From: an uncultured Rubrobacteraceae bacterium
GTDB lineage: Bacteria > Actinomycetota > Rubrobacteria > Rubrobacterales > Rubrobacteraceae
Reading direction: 5' to 3'
DNA length: 20,380 bases
Assembly (NCBI GenBank): GCA_902805985.1
Contig: CADCUW010000022.1
Location: forward strand, 1-20,380
A program made the position numbers and the translations under genes. This document shows, piece by piece, positions 1 through 7,390 of this stretch (the first letter of the stretch is position 1; each line of letters begins with the position of its first letter). The notes below the pieces were generated by a model, which saw only the letters and a list, made by a program, of their open reading frames with translations, had not been told where the DNA came from and made no database searches.

Positions 1-1
1 C

Positions 2-28
2 GACATCCTCGGCATCGTCGAGAACTAG
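2..28 (+). CDS. C-terminal tail of an unidentified upstream gene (partial)
   Basis: The first bases read in frame as Asp-Ile-Leu-Gly-Ile-Val-Glu-Asn followed by TAG at 26-28, and a strong hairpin follows 29 nt later. This fits the 3' end of a gene running in from outside the window. Eight residues are too few to name a family. In other actinobacteria the cwlM-type amidase sits next to thioredoxin and par genes, so a gene of that neighbourhood is possible, but that is inference only. Confidence 0.45.
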   Translation, partial: DILGIVEN

Positions 29-57
29 CCAGCCGAAAGGCCGAGTTAGGCTCTACA

Positions 58-90
58 GGGCGCCGGGTTCCGAGAGGACGCCCGGCGCCC
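58..90 (+). terminator. Hairpin terminator-like inverted repeat
   Basis: GGGCGCCGGG at 58-67 pairs perfectly over 10 bp with CCCGGCGCCC at 81-90 around a 13-nt loop. A second small hairpin, CGGC-TTTA-GCCG, follows at 91-102 and then CTTT. The T-tract is poor, so it would be an atypical intrinsic terminator for the gene ending at 28. It lies between that gene and the amidase. Confidence 0.5.
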
Positions 91-259
91 CGGCTTTAGC
101 CGCTTTCCCGGGACGAAAGGTAGAACGGTCCAGCACGCGCTGACGCTGCGGAGGGGAGATAGGGGACGGGAGGTCGTTGACCTCCAGACCCGTCTGCAGT
201 CTTTAGGCTTCTCTTTAGGCAACCGCGGCATCGACGGCGTCTTCCGCGAGAGGACGGAG

Positions 260-1207
260 TTGGCCGTGAGGGACTTCCAGCGCTCTTTAGGCCTTCTGGC
301 CGACGGGCTGGTCGGCCCGATCACCTGGCGCGAGGTCGTCGAGGCGGGCTACCGCCCCGGCGGGCGTCTCCTCTACCTGCGCCAGCCGCCCTTTCGCGGC
401 ACCGACGTCGCTGAGCTCCAGAAGATGCTCAACGACCTCGGCTTCGACCCCGGCTCCGTGAACGGCCTCTTCGACGCCCGCGCCGCCCGGGCCGTCCGGG
501 ACTTCCAGAAGAACGCCGGCCTCCAGGACGACGGGGTCGTCGACGCCGCCGTCTTCAAGACCCTGAACACCTACGCCACCCAGACCCTTGGCACCCACCA
601 GCTCCCGGACAAGAGCGGCGGCTACTTCCCCGAGGACCTGTTCTCCGGCACCATCGTGGTGGACGCCGCCCACGGCGGGAGGGACAGGGGGTACGTGGCC
701 AAGGGCAGTCTCTCCGAGGCCGACGTCAACCTCGCGGTGGCGCACGAGCTCGCCCAGATCCTGCCGGCCAGGGAGATCCTGCTCACCAGGAGCGAGGACG
801 AGGAGGCTACGGCGGCGGACCGGGCGTTTCTGGCCAACTCCTCCGGGGCGAAGATGATCGTTTCGATCCACCACGCCGCCCACCATACTCCTTCGGCCTG
901 CGGCACCGCCTCCTACTACTTCGAGCGCCTCGGCTACCGCTCCCACCGGGGCCAGATGGCCGCGACCTACGTCCAGCGCGGCGTCAGTCGAACTTTAGAG
1001 ACCTGCGATATCGGCGAGTTCGGCCGCTCCTACGAGATACTGCGCGAGACGAACATCCCCGCCGTGGTCCTGGAGCCCCTCCACCTCACCAACCCCAAAG
1101 AGCTCGACCTCGCCACAGACCCCTACTACCCCGCCGCCGTCGCCGAGGCCATTGCGAGCAGCCTGGAGCTGTACGCGGGCAGGGACAAAGCGTTTATAGC
1201 CGTCTAG
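260..1207 (+). CDS. N-acetylmuramoyl-L-alanine amidase with two peptidoglycan-binding repeats (CwlM-like)
   Basis: Predicted zinc amidase fold acting on the peptidoglycan stem-peptide bond, or a regulatory relative such as actinobacterial CwlM. From the TTG at 260, residues 1-30 finish a first PG_binding_1 repeat (LAVRDFQRSLGLLADGLVGP). Residues ~48-110 are a second repeat (AELQKMLNDLGFDPGSVNGLFD... AVRDFQ). Residues ~130-300 are Amidase_3, with the metal ligands visible as His in VVDAAHGG, Glu in SEADVNLA and His in VSIHHAA, and a candidate catalytic Glu in VVLEPLHLTNP. No signal peptide is seen, which suits a cytosolic CwlM-like role. The start is doubtful: the same frame is open back to 50 and encodes the missing front of repeat 1 from about 140 (RRGDRG, then EVVDLQTRLQSLGFSLG), but it contains no ATG, GTG or TTG before 260. 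The gene uses at least four TTA leucine codons, unusual at this GC content. Confidence 0.85.
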   Translation: MAVRDFQRSLGLLADGLVGPITWREVVEAGYRPGGRLLYLRQPPFRGTDVAELQKMLNDLGFDPGSVNGLFDARAARAVRDFQKNAGLQDDGVVDAAVFKTLNTYATQTLGTHQLPDKSGGYFPEDLFSGTIVVDAAHGGRDRGYVAKGSLSEADVNLAVAHELAQILPAREILLTRSEDEEATAADRAFLANSSGAKMIVSIHHAAHHTPSACGTASYYFERLGYRSHRGQMAATYVQRGVSRTLETCDIGEFGRSYEILRETNIPAVVLEPLHLTNPKELDLATDPYYPAAVAEAIASSLELYAGRDKAFIAV

Positions 1208-1344
1208 ATTTGAGGCTGCAGCTGTCAGGTCTTAGGGCCAGCTGAATCCTGCCAAGATCACCCTTTTGAACGATGCGTCGCCGGATAGCCCTGCGTTACG
1301 GTCCATTGTTGCAAGCGTTGATGCAAGGACTATACGGAGGAGCT

Positions 1345-1617
1345 ATGAAGGCGTTAAGCGACGATACGGCCGTCAGCGAGGCGCCCCTGGTAGGCGAGGA
1401 TCAGGTCCCGTCCACCACCCTTCTGCCCGGCCGGCTCGTCGGCCGGCTGGCCGTGTTCCTGCTGGGCGGGGCCCTCGAAAAGACCGGCGTCGCGGAGCGC
1501 CCGCGCGCGGTTTCCAGGGAAGATAGCGGCGTTCCCCGCGCCGATATGGACGCCGGCCTCACCAGGGGCGCGACCTTGTTGCTCGGCGTAGGCCCGATGC
1601 GTCCCCGCCGGAGGTAG
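1345..1617 (+). CDS. Small protein of unknown function (90 aa)
   Basis: I do not recognise this protein. It starts [20 protein letters not shown] and ends in an Arg-rich tail (GPMRPRRR). A short hydrophobic stretch ([15 protein letters not shown], residues ~30-45) may be amphipathic or a weak membrane segment. The ATG at 1345 was chosen because GGAGGAG lies 4 nt upstream; in-frame ATGs at 1273 and 1321 lack a comparable ribosome-binding site. Third codon positions are strongly G/C, as in neighbouring genes, which supports coding. It ends just before the tRNA-Pro promoter. Confidence 0.5.
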   Translation: MKALSDDTAVSEAPLVGEDQVPSTTLLPGRLVGRLAVFLLGGALEKTGVAERPRAVSREDSGVPRADMDAGLTRGATLLLGVGPMRPRRR

Positions 1618-1622
1618 TTGAG

Positions 1623-1642
1623 GCTGACAGCCGGAAGCTGAC
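1623..1642 (+). repeat. Left arm of an imperfect inverted repeat around tRNA-Pro
   Basis: GCTGACAGCCGGAAGCTGAC matches the reverse complement of 1748-1767 (GCTGATGGCCAAAAGCTGAC) at 16 of 20 positions, so the tRNA gene lies between two inverted copies. The left arm also supplies the tRNA promoter -35 box. Confidence 0.6.
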
Positions 1643-1651
1643 TGCTATAAT
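1624..1651 (+). promoter_or_regulatory. Promoter of tRNA-Pro
   Basis: CTGACA at 1624-1629 (5/6 match to TTGACA), a 16-nt spacer, and a perfect TATAAT at 1646-1651. Transcription would start near 1658, about 5 nt before the mature tRNA. Confidence 0.7.
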
Positions 1652-1662
1652 GTCCGCTCAGT

Positions 1663-1736
1663 CGGGACGTAGCGCAGCCTGGTAGCGCGCCTCGTTCGGG
1701 ACGAGGAGGTCGGAGGTTCGAATCCTCTCGTCCCGA
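1663..1736 (+). tRNA. tRNA-Pro (anticodon CGG)
   Basis: A 74-nt cloverleaf. The acceptor stem is CGGGACG (1663-1669) with CGTCCCG (1729-1735) and discriminator A at 1736. The anticodon stem is CCTCG/CGAGG around the loop TTCGGGA, giving anticodon CGG at 1697-1699 (reads CCG). The T-arm is GGAGG-TTCGAAT-CCTCT. No CCA is encoded. The stem and loop geometry is complete and the gene has its own strong promoter. Confidence 0.96.
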
Positions 1737-1747
1737 CTTTTCGGGTG

Positions 1748-1767
1748 GTCAGCTTTTGGCCATCAGC
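1748..1767 (-). repeat. Right arm of an imperfect inverted repeat around tRNA-Pro
   Basis: Reverse-orientation partner of 1623-1642 (16/20 identity). A further half-copy (TCAGCTTTCGG) follows at 1763-1773. It begins 11 nt after the end of the tRNA. Confidence 0.55.
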
Positions 1768-1813
1768 TTTCGGTTTCTCTCTTGTTTGCGAACCTGCCTC
1801 GGGCGCGAGTCGC

Positions 1814-2215
1814 TCAGAAGTACGACTCCCATTTTCGGCGACCGCCACAGGTGACCTCCATCTCTCCCCGCGGGATGCCGAAGAGGGTATACGACCTGAT
1901 GCTGGCGCTCCCCCCGCCGTAGGCGCGGTAGCTGTCTGCCTCGGGCTCCTCCCTGCCCGGCAAGGGCGGGCACTCCTCCACGCTCTCGACGTGCCAGCCG
2001 AGCACGAGGGGCGGCCCGTTGTAGTCCCCGATCTCGAGAAAGCCGCTGCCGTACAGCTCGGGACCGTGGAAGAGCGCCTTGGCCGCCATCCGCCTCTCGC
2101 GGTCCCCGGGATCCCCGAAGTCATCGAGACCGGTGCCGATGAGCCGGACGGGCACGACCAGCCCCAGGAACACGAGGACGGACAGCAGGACGAGAACAGC
2201 CAGGCAGCCCCTCAT
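1814..2215 (-). CDS. Small exported or membrane-anchored protein of unknown function (133 aa)
   Basis: Unrecognised family. The N-terminus, MRGCLAVLVLLSVLVFLGLVV (residues 1-21), is a clear signal peptide or membrane anchor. The remaining ~110 residues are polar and would lie outside the membrane. Cys-4 is too close to the start for a usual lipobox. Two later cysteines (in EECPP and EVTCGG) could form a disulfide after export. The start at 2215 was chosen because GAGAGG lies 8 nt upstream and because it puts the hydrophobic segment at the N-terminus; the longer open frame to 2365 has no such support. A weak promoter (TTAACA at 2290-2285, 17-nt spacer, TGTCCT) lies upstream on this strand. Confidence 0.65.
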   Translation of the reverse strand: MRGCLAVLVLLSVLVFLGLVVPVRLIGTGLDDFGDPGDRERRMAAKALFHGPELYGSGFLEIGDYNGPPLVLGWHVESVEECPPLPGREEPEADSYRAYGGGSASIRSYTLFGIPRGEMEVTCGGRRKWESYF

Positions 2216-2460
2216 GGCGTCGACCTCTCGCCGAGGGTTCGGGGTTGGATCTTGCGCGATCAGGACAACCTTCGCGTCGGACGTTGTTAACGGGTGACCC
2301 GCGCCTCCGGATCGGGCAGGGGCGCTATTCGCGAGTACCTTAGACCGACACAGGCGCCCCCGCAACGGCGATGCCCCGTTCGCCGCCGAGTTGTAGCCGG
2401 ACCTTGACTTTGCTGAACGGGTCTCTCGTGCGGAACGCCGGCGGCCGAGCCCTGAGCCCT

Positions 2461-4359
2461 CTACAACCCCACTTCATCGGCCTCTTCGAGCAGCTCGCCC
2501 CAGTCAGCGTAGAGACCATCCAGGATGCCCTTTAGCTGGCGGTGCTCCGTTACGACCTCGCGGGATCGTTTGCCGTCGGAGTAGAGCTCCGAGGTGGCGA
2601 GCTCTTTTTCGAGGCGGACGAGGCGGCGCTCGGTGGCGTCGATCTCGCCTTCCACGGCCACGAGGCGGCTCGCGAGGATGCTCTCTTCTTTGCTCTGGCC
2701 GGGCCGGATGCGGCGGCGGGGGCGGCGCTTGCCGTTCTTCGGGTCCTCGTCGAGGCGGCGGTGGGCGCGGTAGTAGTCGTAGCCGCCGAGGTAGTTGGTC
2801 AGTCTCTTGTCTCCGAGCTCTACGATTCTCGTAGCGAGCTTGCGGAGGAAGTAGCGGTCGTGGGATATGAAGAACATGGTGCCCCGGTACCCCAGCAGGG
2901 CCTCCTCTAGGGCCTCGCGGGCCGGGATATCCAGGTTGTTGGTGGGCTCGTCGAGGAGGAGGAGGTTGGCGCCGCTGACGACTATCTCGGCGAGGCTCAG
3001 GCGGTTCCGTTCGCCGCCGGAGAGGGCCGAGACCTTCTTGAAGACGTCGCCGCCGGAGAAGAGGAAGGCGCCGAGCAACTCGCGGGCTTCTGGCGCGTCG
3101 AGGCCAGTGGCGCCCATAGCCTCCTGCAGGACGGTCTTCCGATCGTCGAGGCGGGCGAGTTGCTGGTCCTGGTAGGCGGGGGAGACGTTGTTGCCGAGGC
3201 GCACCGTGCCGCCACCCGGGCGGAGCTCGCCGGTGGCGAGGCGCATGATGGTGCTCTTGCCCGTGCCGTTCGGGCCGAGGAGGGCGACCCGCTCGCCGCG
3301 CTCCACGATGAGATCGAGGTCGTCGAGGAGCGGTGCTTCAGAGTCCTCGTGGGCGTAGCGGACGCCCTCCATCTCCATCACGACGCGGCCAGCGCGGCGG
3401 GTCTCGCCGCCGAGGTCCATCTTGAGGTTCCTGGCCTTGCTCTTGGGGTCCTCTATCTTCTCCATGCGGTCGAGGAGCTTCTGTTTGCTGCGAGCCTGGG
3501 CCGCCTTGGTGGCCTTGGCGCGGTTCTTCTCGACGAAGCGCTCGAGTTGGGCGCGGCGCTCGGCGTTCGCCTTCGCCTTGCGGGCGAGCTGCTCGGAGCG
3601 GGCCTTCTTCTCCTCGACGTAGCGGCTGTAGTTGCCGGTGTAGCGCGAGACCTGGCCCTCCTCGAGCTCCAGGATCGAGCCCGAGACCGCGTCCAGGAAG
3701 TAGCGGTCGTGGGAGACGACGAGGACGGCGCTCCTGGCGTTCTTTACGAAGCCCTCGAGCCACTCGATGGCCTGGAGGTCGAGGTGGTTGGTGGGCTCGT
3801 CTAGCAGGATCAGGTCCGGCTCCTCCAGTAGCAGCCGCGCGAGGGCGACCCGGCTCTGCTCCCCGCCGGAGAATGACCCCACGGGGCGCTTCCAGTCCTC
3901 CGGCGCAAAACCCAAAGAGGAGAGGGTCGAGGCGGCGCGGGCTCGGTAGTCGTAGCCGCCGTCCCTCTCGAACGCGCTCTGCAGCCGCCCGTAACGCTCC
4001 ATCAGGGCGTCCGAGGGGTCGTCGGAGAGCTGGGCGCCGAGCTCTTCCAGCTCCCGCTCGCGTCTCATCAGGGGCTCGAAGGCGGAGGAGATCTCCTCCT
4101 CCACCGAGCGCCGCCCGCGCTCGCCGGCGTAGAGCTTCTGGGCCGTCATGCCGACCTTCGCCTCGCCCGGGTACTCGACCGAGCCCTCCTCCGGACGGGA
4201 GTTTCCGGCGAGTATCTCAAGCAACGTCGTCTTCCCGGCCCCGTTGCGCCCCACCAGGCCGACCTTCTCCCCGGCTTCAATAGACAGGGTCGCGCCGGAG
4301 AGGACCTTCACGTCCCCGCCGTGGTACTTGACCAGGTTGCTTGCGACAATCACCTTCAT
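2461..4359 (-). CDS. ABC-F family ATPase with a C-terminal coiled-coil extension (Uup-like layout)
   Basis: A soluble duplicated ABC ATPase of the ABC-F class (632 aa), which acts on ribosomes (translation factor or antibiotic protection) rather than as a transporter; no membrane segments are present. ABC1: Walker A GRNGAGKT (~37-44), signature FSGGEQ (~163), Walker B/D-loop LILLDEPTNHLD (~183-194), H-switch SHDRYFLD (~216). A charged coiled-coil linker spans ~248-330. ABC2: Walker A GPNGTGKS (~362), LSGGERNRL (~446), LLLLDEPTNNLD (~466-477), SHDRYFL (~499). A basic patch (~544-552) and a helical tail (~557-630) resemble the Uup/YdiF C-terminal domain. All catalytic Glu residues are present; the second site has NNLD instead of NHLD. 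The ATG at 4359 fits residue 1 of the family fold and has TATAAT 9 nt upstream, implying a leaderless mRNA. The start codon overlaps that of the divergent methyltransferase. Confidence 0.93.
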   Translation of the reverse strand: MKVIVASNLVKYHGGDVKVLSGATLSIEAGEKVGLVGRNGAGKTTLLEILAGNSRPEEGSVEYPGEAKVGMTAQKLYAGERGRRSVEEEISSAFEPLMRRERELEELGAQLSDDPSDALMERYGRLQSAFERDGGYDYRARAASTLSSLGFAPEDWKRPVGSFSGGEQSRVALARLLLEEPDLILLDEPTNHLDLQAIEWLEGFVKNARSAVLVVSHDRYFLDAVSGSILELEEGQVSRYTGNYSRYVEEKKARSEQLARKAKANAERRAQLERFVEKNRAKATKAAQARSKQKLLDRMEKIEDPKSKARNLKMDLGGETRRAGRVVMEMEGVRYAHEDSEAPLLDDLDLIVERGERVALLGPNGTGKSTIMRLATGELRPGGGTVRLGNNVSPAYQDQQLARLDDRKTVLQEAMGATGLDAPEARELLGAFLFSGGDVFKKVSALSGGERNRLSLAEIVVSGANLLLLDEPTNNLDIPAREALEEALLGYRGTMFFISHDRYFLRKLATRIVELGDKRLTNYLGGYDYYRAHRRLDEDPKNGKRRPRRRIRPGQSKEESILASRLVAVEGEIDATERRLVRLEKELATSELYSDGKRSREVVTEHRQLKGILDGLYADWGELLEEADEVGL

Positions 4360-5155
4360 GACGGGCGGATTATACCGGCAAGATCCACTAACCCCAGAAG
4401 AGCGGGAAGAGTTCGAAGACGACCTCGTCTCCACCTGCGACCGCGCGCTCGACCTCCTGGGAGATATCCGGGGCATGGACGTCCTCTACGCCGGCGGCTC
4501 CTCCCTGCTCTGGATCGAAGGCCTGAGCCAGAGGGCTGGAGAAGGGGGCACTGTCACGGCACTGGACCTTGACCGGAGACGTGTGGAGGAGTCGGGAGAG
4601 AATCTCGAAGTCGCGGACCTGCCGGCGCCCGTACGTCTCGTCGCGGGGAGCGTCTTCGATCCGCCGTTCGGCCCGGACACTTTCGACCTCGTCTACTCCG
4701 CCGGTCTCTTCCACGAGATCGACGTATCTGGAGAGAGCGCCGAGGAGGCGCTGCGGATACTGGCATCCGTGGTGCGCCCCGGCGGGCGCGTGGTGACGGA
4801 GGACTTCGTGGATACGGTTCCAGCGGTCCAACTGGAGGACGAGAGGCTGGACGCGGAGCTCGCCCTCGCTTCTTCCGGCAGGGAGCTGTTCGGGATAGGT
4901 AGGCCGGAGCGGTTGGTTGCCCTGCACGAGAAGGTCTTGTCGAACGTCGGGTGGCGCATCTTTGCGCCGCAGGCCATCCGGCACCTGGAGAAAATCGTTC
5001 TGGCCGAAGAGGAGTCGGCGACGTTCGCCGTCCTGCCGGCCGGGGTCGGGGAGCGTCTGCGGGGACGAAGGGCGGCACTGCGGGAGCGGATCCGGGGTGA
5101 GGGCTACACGCGGCCGGCGACGCTGTACGTCGAAGGACGCACGCGTGGCGGTTAG
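4358..5155 (+). CDS. Class I SAM-dependent methyltransferase
   Basis: Predicted Rossmann-fold methyltransferase of 265 aa, substrate unknown. Motif I is unusual: MDVLYAGGSSLLW (~residues 39-51) in place of the common DxGxGxG loop. It is followed by an acidic end of strand 2 (VTALDLDRRRVEES, ~63-76), a motif II-like VAGSVFDPPFGPDTFDLVYSAGLFHEID, and a post-motif VVRPGGRVVTEDF. The family is therefore clear, but SAM binding by the altered loop is an assumption. ATG 4358 was chosen because the upstream open frame is the shadow of the ABC-F gene. A degenerate -10 (GACAAT, 4345-4350) sits 7 nt ahead, so this gene may also be leaderless. It lies between two ABC-F genes, which hints at an rRNA or ribosome-linked target; this is inference. 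Confidence 0.82.
   Translation: MTGGLYRQDPLTPEEREEFEDDLVSTCDRALDLLGDIRGMDVLYAGGSSLLWIEGLSQRAGEGGTVTALDLDRRRVEESGENLEVADLPAPVRLVAGSVFDPPFGPDTFDLVYSAGLFHEIDVSGESAEEALRILASVVRPGGRVVTEDFVDTVPAVQLEDERLDAELALASSGRELFGIGRPERLVALHEKVLSNVGWRIFAPQAIRHLEKIVLAEEESATFAVLPAGVGERLRGRRAALRERIRGEGYTRPATLYVEGRTRGG
4369..4374 (-). promoter_or_regulatory. -10 box of the first ABC-F gene (leaderless)
   Basis: On the minus strand this reads TATAAT, a perfect -10, with 9 nt between it and the ATG at 4359. Transcription would begin at or within 1-2 nt of the start codon; no Shine-Dalgarno sequence is present. The box lies inside codons 4-6 of the opposite-strand methyltransferase. No good -35 is visible. Confidence 0.6.
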
Positions 5156-5208
5156 CGGGCGAGGATCGTCCGAATGGGTGATGCGCGCGGGGCGGCGGGG
5201 CGTCATTA

Positions 5209-5237
5209 TTGGCGGGGTAAGTTCTGTTTCGGATAGT
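5209..5237 (+). promoter_or_regulatory. Candidate promoter of the second ABC-F gene
   Basis: TTGGCG at 5209-5214, a 17-nt spacer, and GATAGT at 5232-5237, 26 nt before the TTG start. Both boxes are two mismatches or fewer from consensus at the important positions. Confidence 0.35.
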
Positions 5238-5263
5238 AGGTCGGGTAGTAGGGGAACGTCGTT

Positions 5264-6901
5264 TTGACCGTGATAGGGCTTCGGTCCATAGACAAGTTCT
5301 ACGGTGGGCGGGCGATATTGCGCGGGCTGGACCTCTCGGTCGCCCCCGGGGCCAGGATCGGGCTCGTCGGCGGCAACGGGGCGGGCAAGTCCACGCTGCT
5401 GCGCCTGCTGGCCGGCCTTGAGGAGCCCGACGGCGGCGAGGTCGTGCGGCGGCGCGGCCTGCGCGTCGCCTCTCTCCCCCAGTACGTCGAACGCGGGGCC
5501 CACACCCCGATGGAGGTGTTGCGCGCCGCCAGGCCAGAGCTCGCCGGGGTGCGGCGGGAGCTCGAAGCGTGCGAGGAGCGCCTCGGGGAGCCGGAGGTGA
5601 CGGGCGATCTGCGCCGGATGGAGCGGGTGCTCGAACGCCACGCGCAACTGATCGAGCGCTTCACCGAGCTCGGCGGCAACGGCTTCGACGGCGAGGCGCG
5701 CGGGCGCCTGGCGGAGCTTGGCTTCGACCGGGACGACGTGGACAGGCCGATGGACCAGTTGAGCGGGGGGCAGCGCAAGCTCGCGGTACTCGGGGCTTGC
5801 CTCGTGGGCCGTCCCGACGTCCTGCTCCTCGACGAGCCCGAGAGCCACCTCGACGCCGGGCGGCGCGGGCGCCTCGAGGCCATCGTCCGGTCCTTCGAGG
5901 GCGCCGTCGTGACCGTCTCCCACGACCGCTACCTGCTCGACGAGACGGCCACCGAGATCGTGGAACTAGAGGGCGGAAAGGCGAGAGTGTGGCCCGGCAA
6001 CTACTCGGCCTACGCGCTGGCGCGGGAGCTGGAAGGGAAGCGCCAGCAGCAACTCTACGTCACGCAGCAGAAAGAGATAGCACGTCTTGAGGAGGCCATC
6101 CGGCGCTTCAAGCAGTGGGCGCACAACACCGAGGACGAGCGGCACGCCAGGCAGGCGCGGGTAAAGCGGCGCCAGATCGAGAGCATGGACAAGGTCGAGA
6201 AGCCTGTGCTGGAGCGGCGCAGGATAGGCCTGAGCTTCCGCGAGGGTGTCAGGGGCGGCCAGAAGGTCGTGGAGCTAGGCGACGTGGGTATCGCTTTCGG
6301 GGAGGAGCCTGTCCTGATCGGGGCCGACCTGACCGTCGCCCGCGGCGAGCGCGTCGGCGTCGTCGGCCCGAACGGCGCGGGCAAGAGCGTGCTCGCGAAG
6401 GTGCTTGCCGGAGAACTGGAGCCCGCAGAAGGGACCCGCTGGATCGGCCCCTCCATAAACACCGGGTACCTCCCCCAGGACCACGCCCCCGCCCCCGGCG
6501 CCACGCCTTTGAGCCTCGTGCGCGACGCCAAACCCATCTACGAGGGCGACGCCGTGAAGCTCCTCGGCCGCTTTCTCTTCCGCTACGAGCAGGCCCGCTC
6601 CCCCGTGGACTCCTTGAGCGGTGGCGAACGCACCCGCCTGGAGTTCCTGCTCCTCATGCTCAAGGAACCGAACTTCCTCGTCCTCGACGAGCCGACGAAC
6701 CACCTGGACATAGCCTCGATGGAGGTACTCGAAGCCGAGCTCGAGCGTTTCCCCGGCACCGTCGTCTTCGTCTCCCACGACCGCTACTTCCTCGACCGGC
6801 TCACGGACCGAATAGTCGAGGTGCGCGAAGGGACTCTCCGCGGTTACCCCGGCGGGTATAGCGACTGGCAGAGGGCGCGCTCCGGCCTGCGCCTCCACTA
6901 G
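5264..6901 (+). CDS. ABC-F family ATPase (second copy, 545 aa)
   Basis: Second soluble ABC-F protein, lacking the C-terminal coiled-coil tail of the first. ABC1: Walker A GGNGAGKS (~36-43), LSGGQRKLAV (~166), LLLDEPESHLD (~187-197; ESH replaces the usual TNH), SHDRYLLD (~219). A linker of ~85 residues (~250-335) contains an IARLEEAIRRFKQWA helix and a basic RQARVKRRQ segment, the likely P-site-reaching arm. ABC2: GPNGAGKS (~368), LSGGERTRLEF (~451), LVLDEPTNHLD (~472-482), SHDRYFLD (~504). Both Walker B glutamates are intact. TTG at 5264 was chosen for AGGGGA 8 nt upstream. The two ABC-F proteins differ widely in sequence, so they are paralogous classes rather than a recent duplication. The role (ribosome rescue or antibiotic resistance) cannot be settled from sequence. 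Confidence 0.93.
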   Translation: MTVIGLRSIDKFYGGRAILRGLDLSVAPGARIGLVGGNGAGKSTLLRLLAGLEEPDGGEVVRRRGLRVASLPQYVERGAHTPMEVLRAARPELAGVRRELEACEERLGEPEVTGDLRRMERVLERHAQLIERFTELGGNGFDGEARGRLAELGFDRDDVDRPMDQLSGGQRKLAVLGACLVGRPDVLLLDEPESHLDAGRRGRLEAIVRSFEGAVVTVSHDRYLLDETATEIVELEGGKARVWPGNYSAYALARELEGKRQQQLYVTQQKEIARLEEAIRRFKQWAHNTEDERHARQARVKRRQIESMDKVEKPVLERRRIGLSFREGVRGGQKVVELGDVGIAFGEEPVLIGADLTVARGERVGVVGPNGAGKSVLAKVLAGELEPAEGTRWIGPSINTGYLPQDHAPAPGATPLSLVRDAKPIYEGDAVKLLGRFLFRYEQARSPVDSLSGGERTRLEFLLLMLKEPNFLVLDEPTNHLDIASMEVLEAELERFPGTVVFVSHDRYFLDRLTDRIVEVREGTLRGYPGGYSDWQRARSGLRLH

Positions 6902-6938
6902 CACGCACTAGCACGCACTAGCACGCACTAGCACGCCC
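6897..6938. repeat. Tandem 10-bp repeat, about four copies
   Basis: GCACGCACTA occurs exactly three times at 6901-6930 and continues as GCACGCCC; the preceding bases CACTA extend it leftwards over the ABC-F stop codon. It fills almost the whole gap between the convergent ABC-F and dtd genes. No hairpin is evident. Confidence 0.9.
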
Positions 6939-6943
6939 ACATA

Positions 6944-7384
6944 CTATCTCTCCAGCATGATCGTCACAGGCCCGTCGTTCACGAGTGCGACGTCCATCAT
7001 CGCCCCGAAACGTCCGGTCCGGACCGACCGGACGCCCGTCCTGCGCAGCTCTTCGCAGAAAAGATCGAACAGGGGCTCCGCGACTTCGGGCGGCGCGGCC
7101 CCGACAAAGCTCGGGCGGCGGCCTTTTCTCGCGTCGCCGAGAAGCGTGAATTGGGAGACGGCGAGGATCCCGCCCCCCGACTCGACGACGCTCCGGTTCA
7201 TCTTGCCGGCTTCGTCCGCCAGCACGCGCAGGCCGGCGACCTTTTTGGCCAGCCAGCCGGCTTCGGCCGCCCCGTCCCCGGCGGCGACGCCGACCAGCAG
7301 GAGCAGGCCCGGACCTATCTCGGAGATCCTCTCGCCATCAACGGTAACGGAGGCGCTCTTTACCCTCTGGAGAACTATCCGCAC
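6944..7384 (-). CDS. dtd: D-aminoacyl-tRNA deacylase
   Basis: Hydrolyses D-amino acids (and mischarged Gly) from tRNA, a chiral proofreading step in the cytosol. The 146-aa length and start [18 protein letters not shown] are typical of DTD. The two signature motifs are present: SQFTLLGD (~residues 77-84, active-site Ser/Gln and Thr) and NDGPVTIML (~135-143, Gly-cisPro chiral selector). It is the last gene of a minus-strand operon, only 6 nt after the DUF2203 gene. Confidence 0.97.
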   Translation of the reverse strand: MRIVLQRVKSASVTVDGERISEIGPGLLLLVGVAAGDGAAEAGWLAKKVAGLRVLADEAGKMNRSVVESGGGILAVSQFTLLGDARKGRRPSFVGAAPPEVAEPLFDLFCEELRRTGVRSVRTGRFGAMMDVALVNDGPVTIMLER

Positions 7385-7390
7385 GGGTCG

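Noticed and set aside
4148..4357. N-terminal extension of the methyltransferase
   Set aside because: This part is the antisense of the ABC-F Walker A region and has no methyltransferase-like sequence.
4388..5923. A long minus-strand open frame across the methyltransferase and the start of the second ABC-F
   Set aside because: It spans two recognisable plus-strand genes and their spacer, with no domain of its own.
6897..6938. CRISPR array
   Set aside because: The units are 10 bp, perfectly adjacent and without spacers, so it is a simple tandem repeat; no cas-like gene is nearby.
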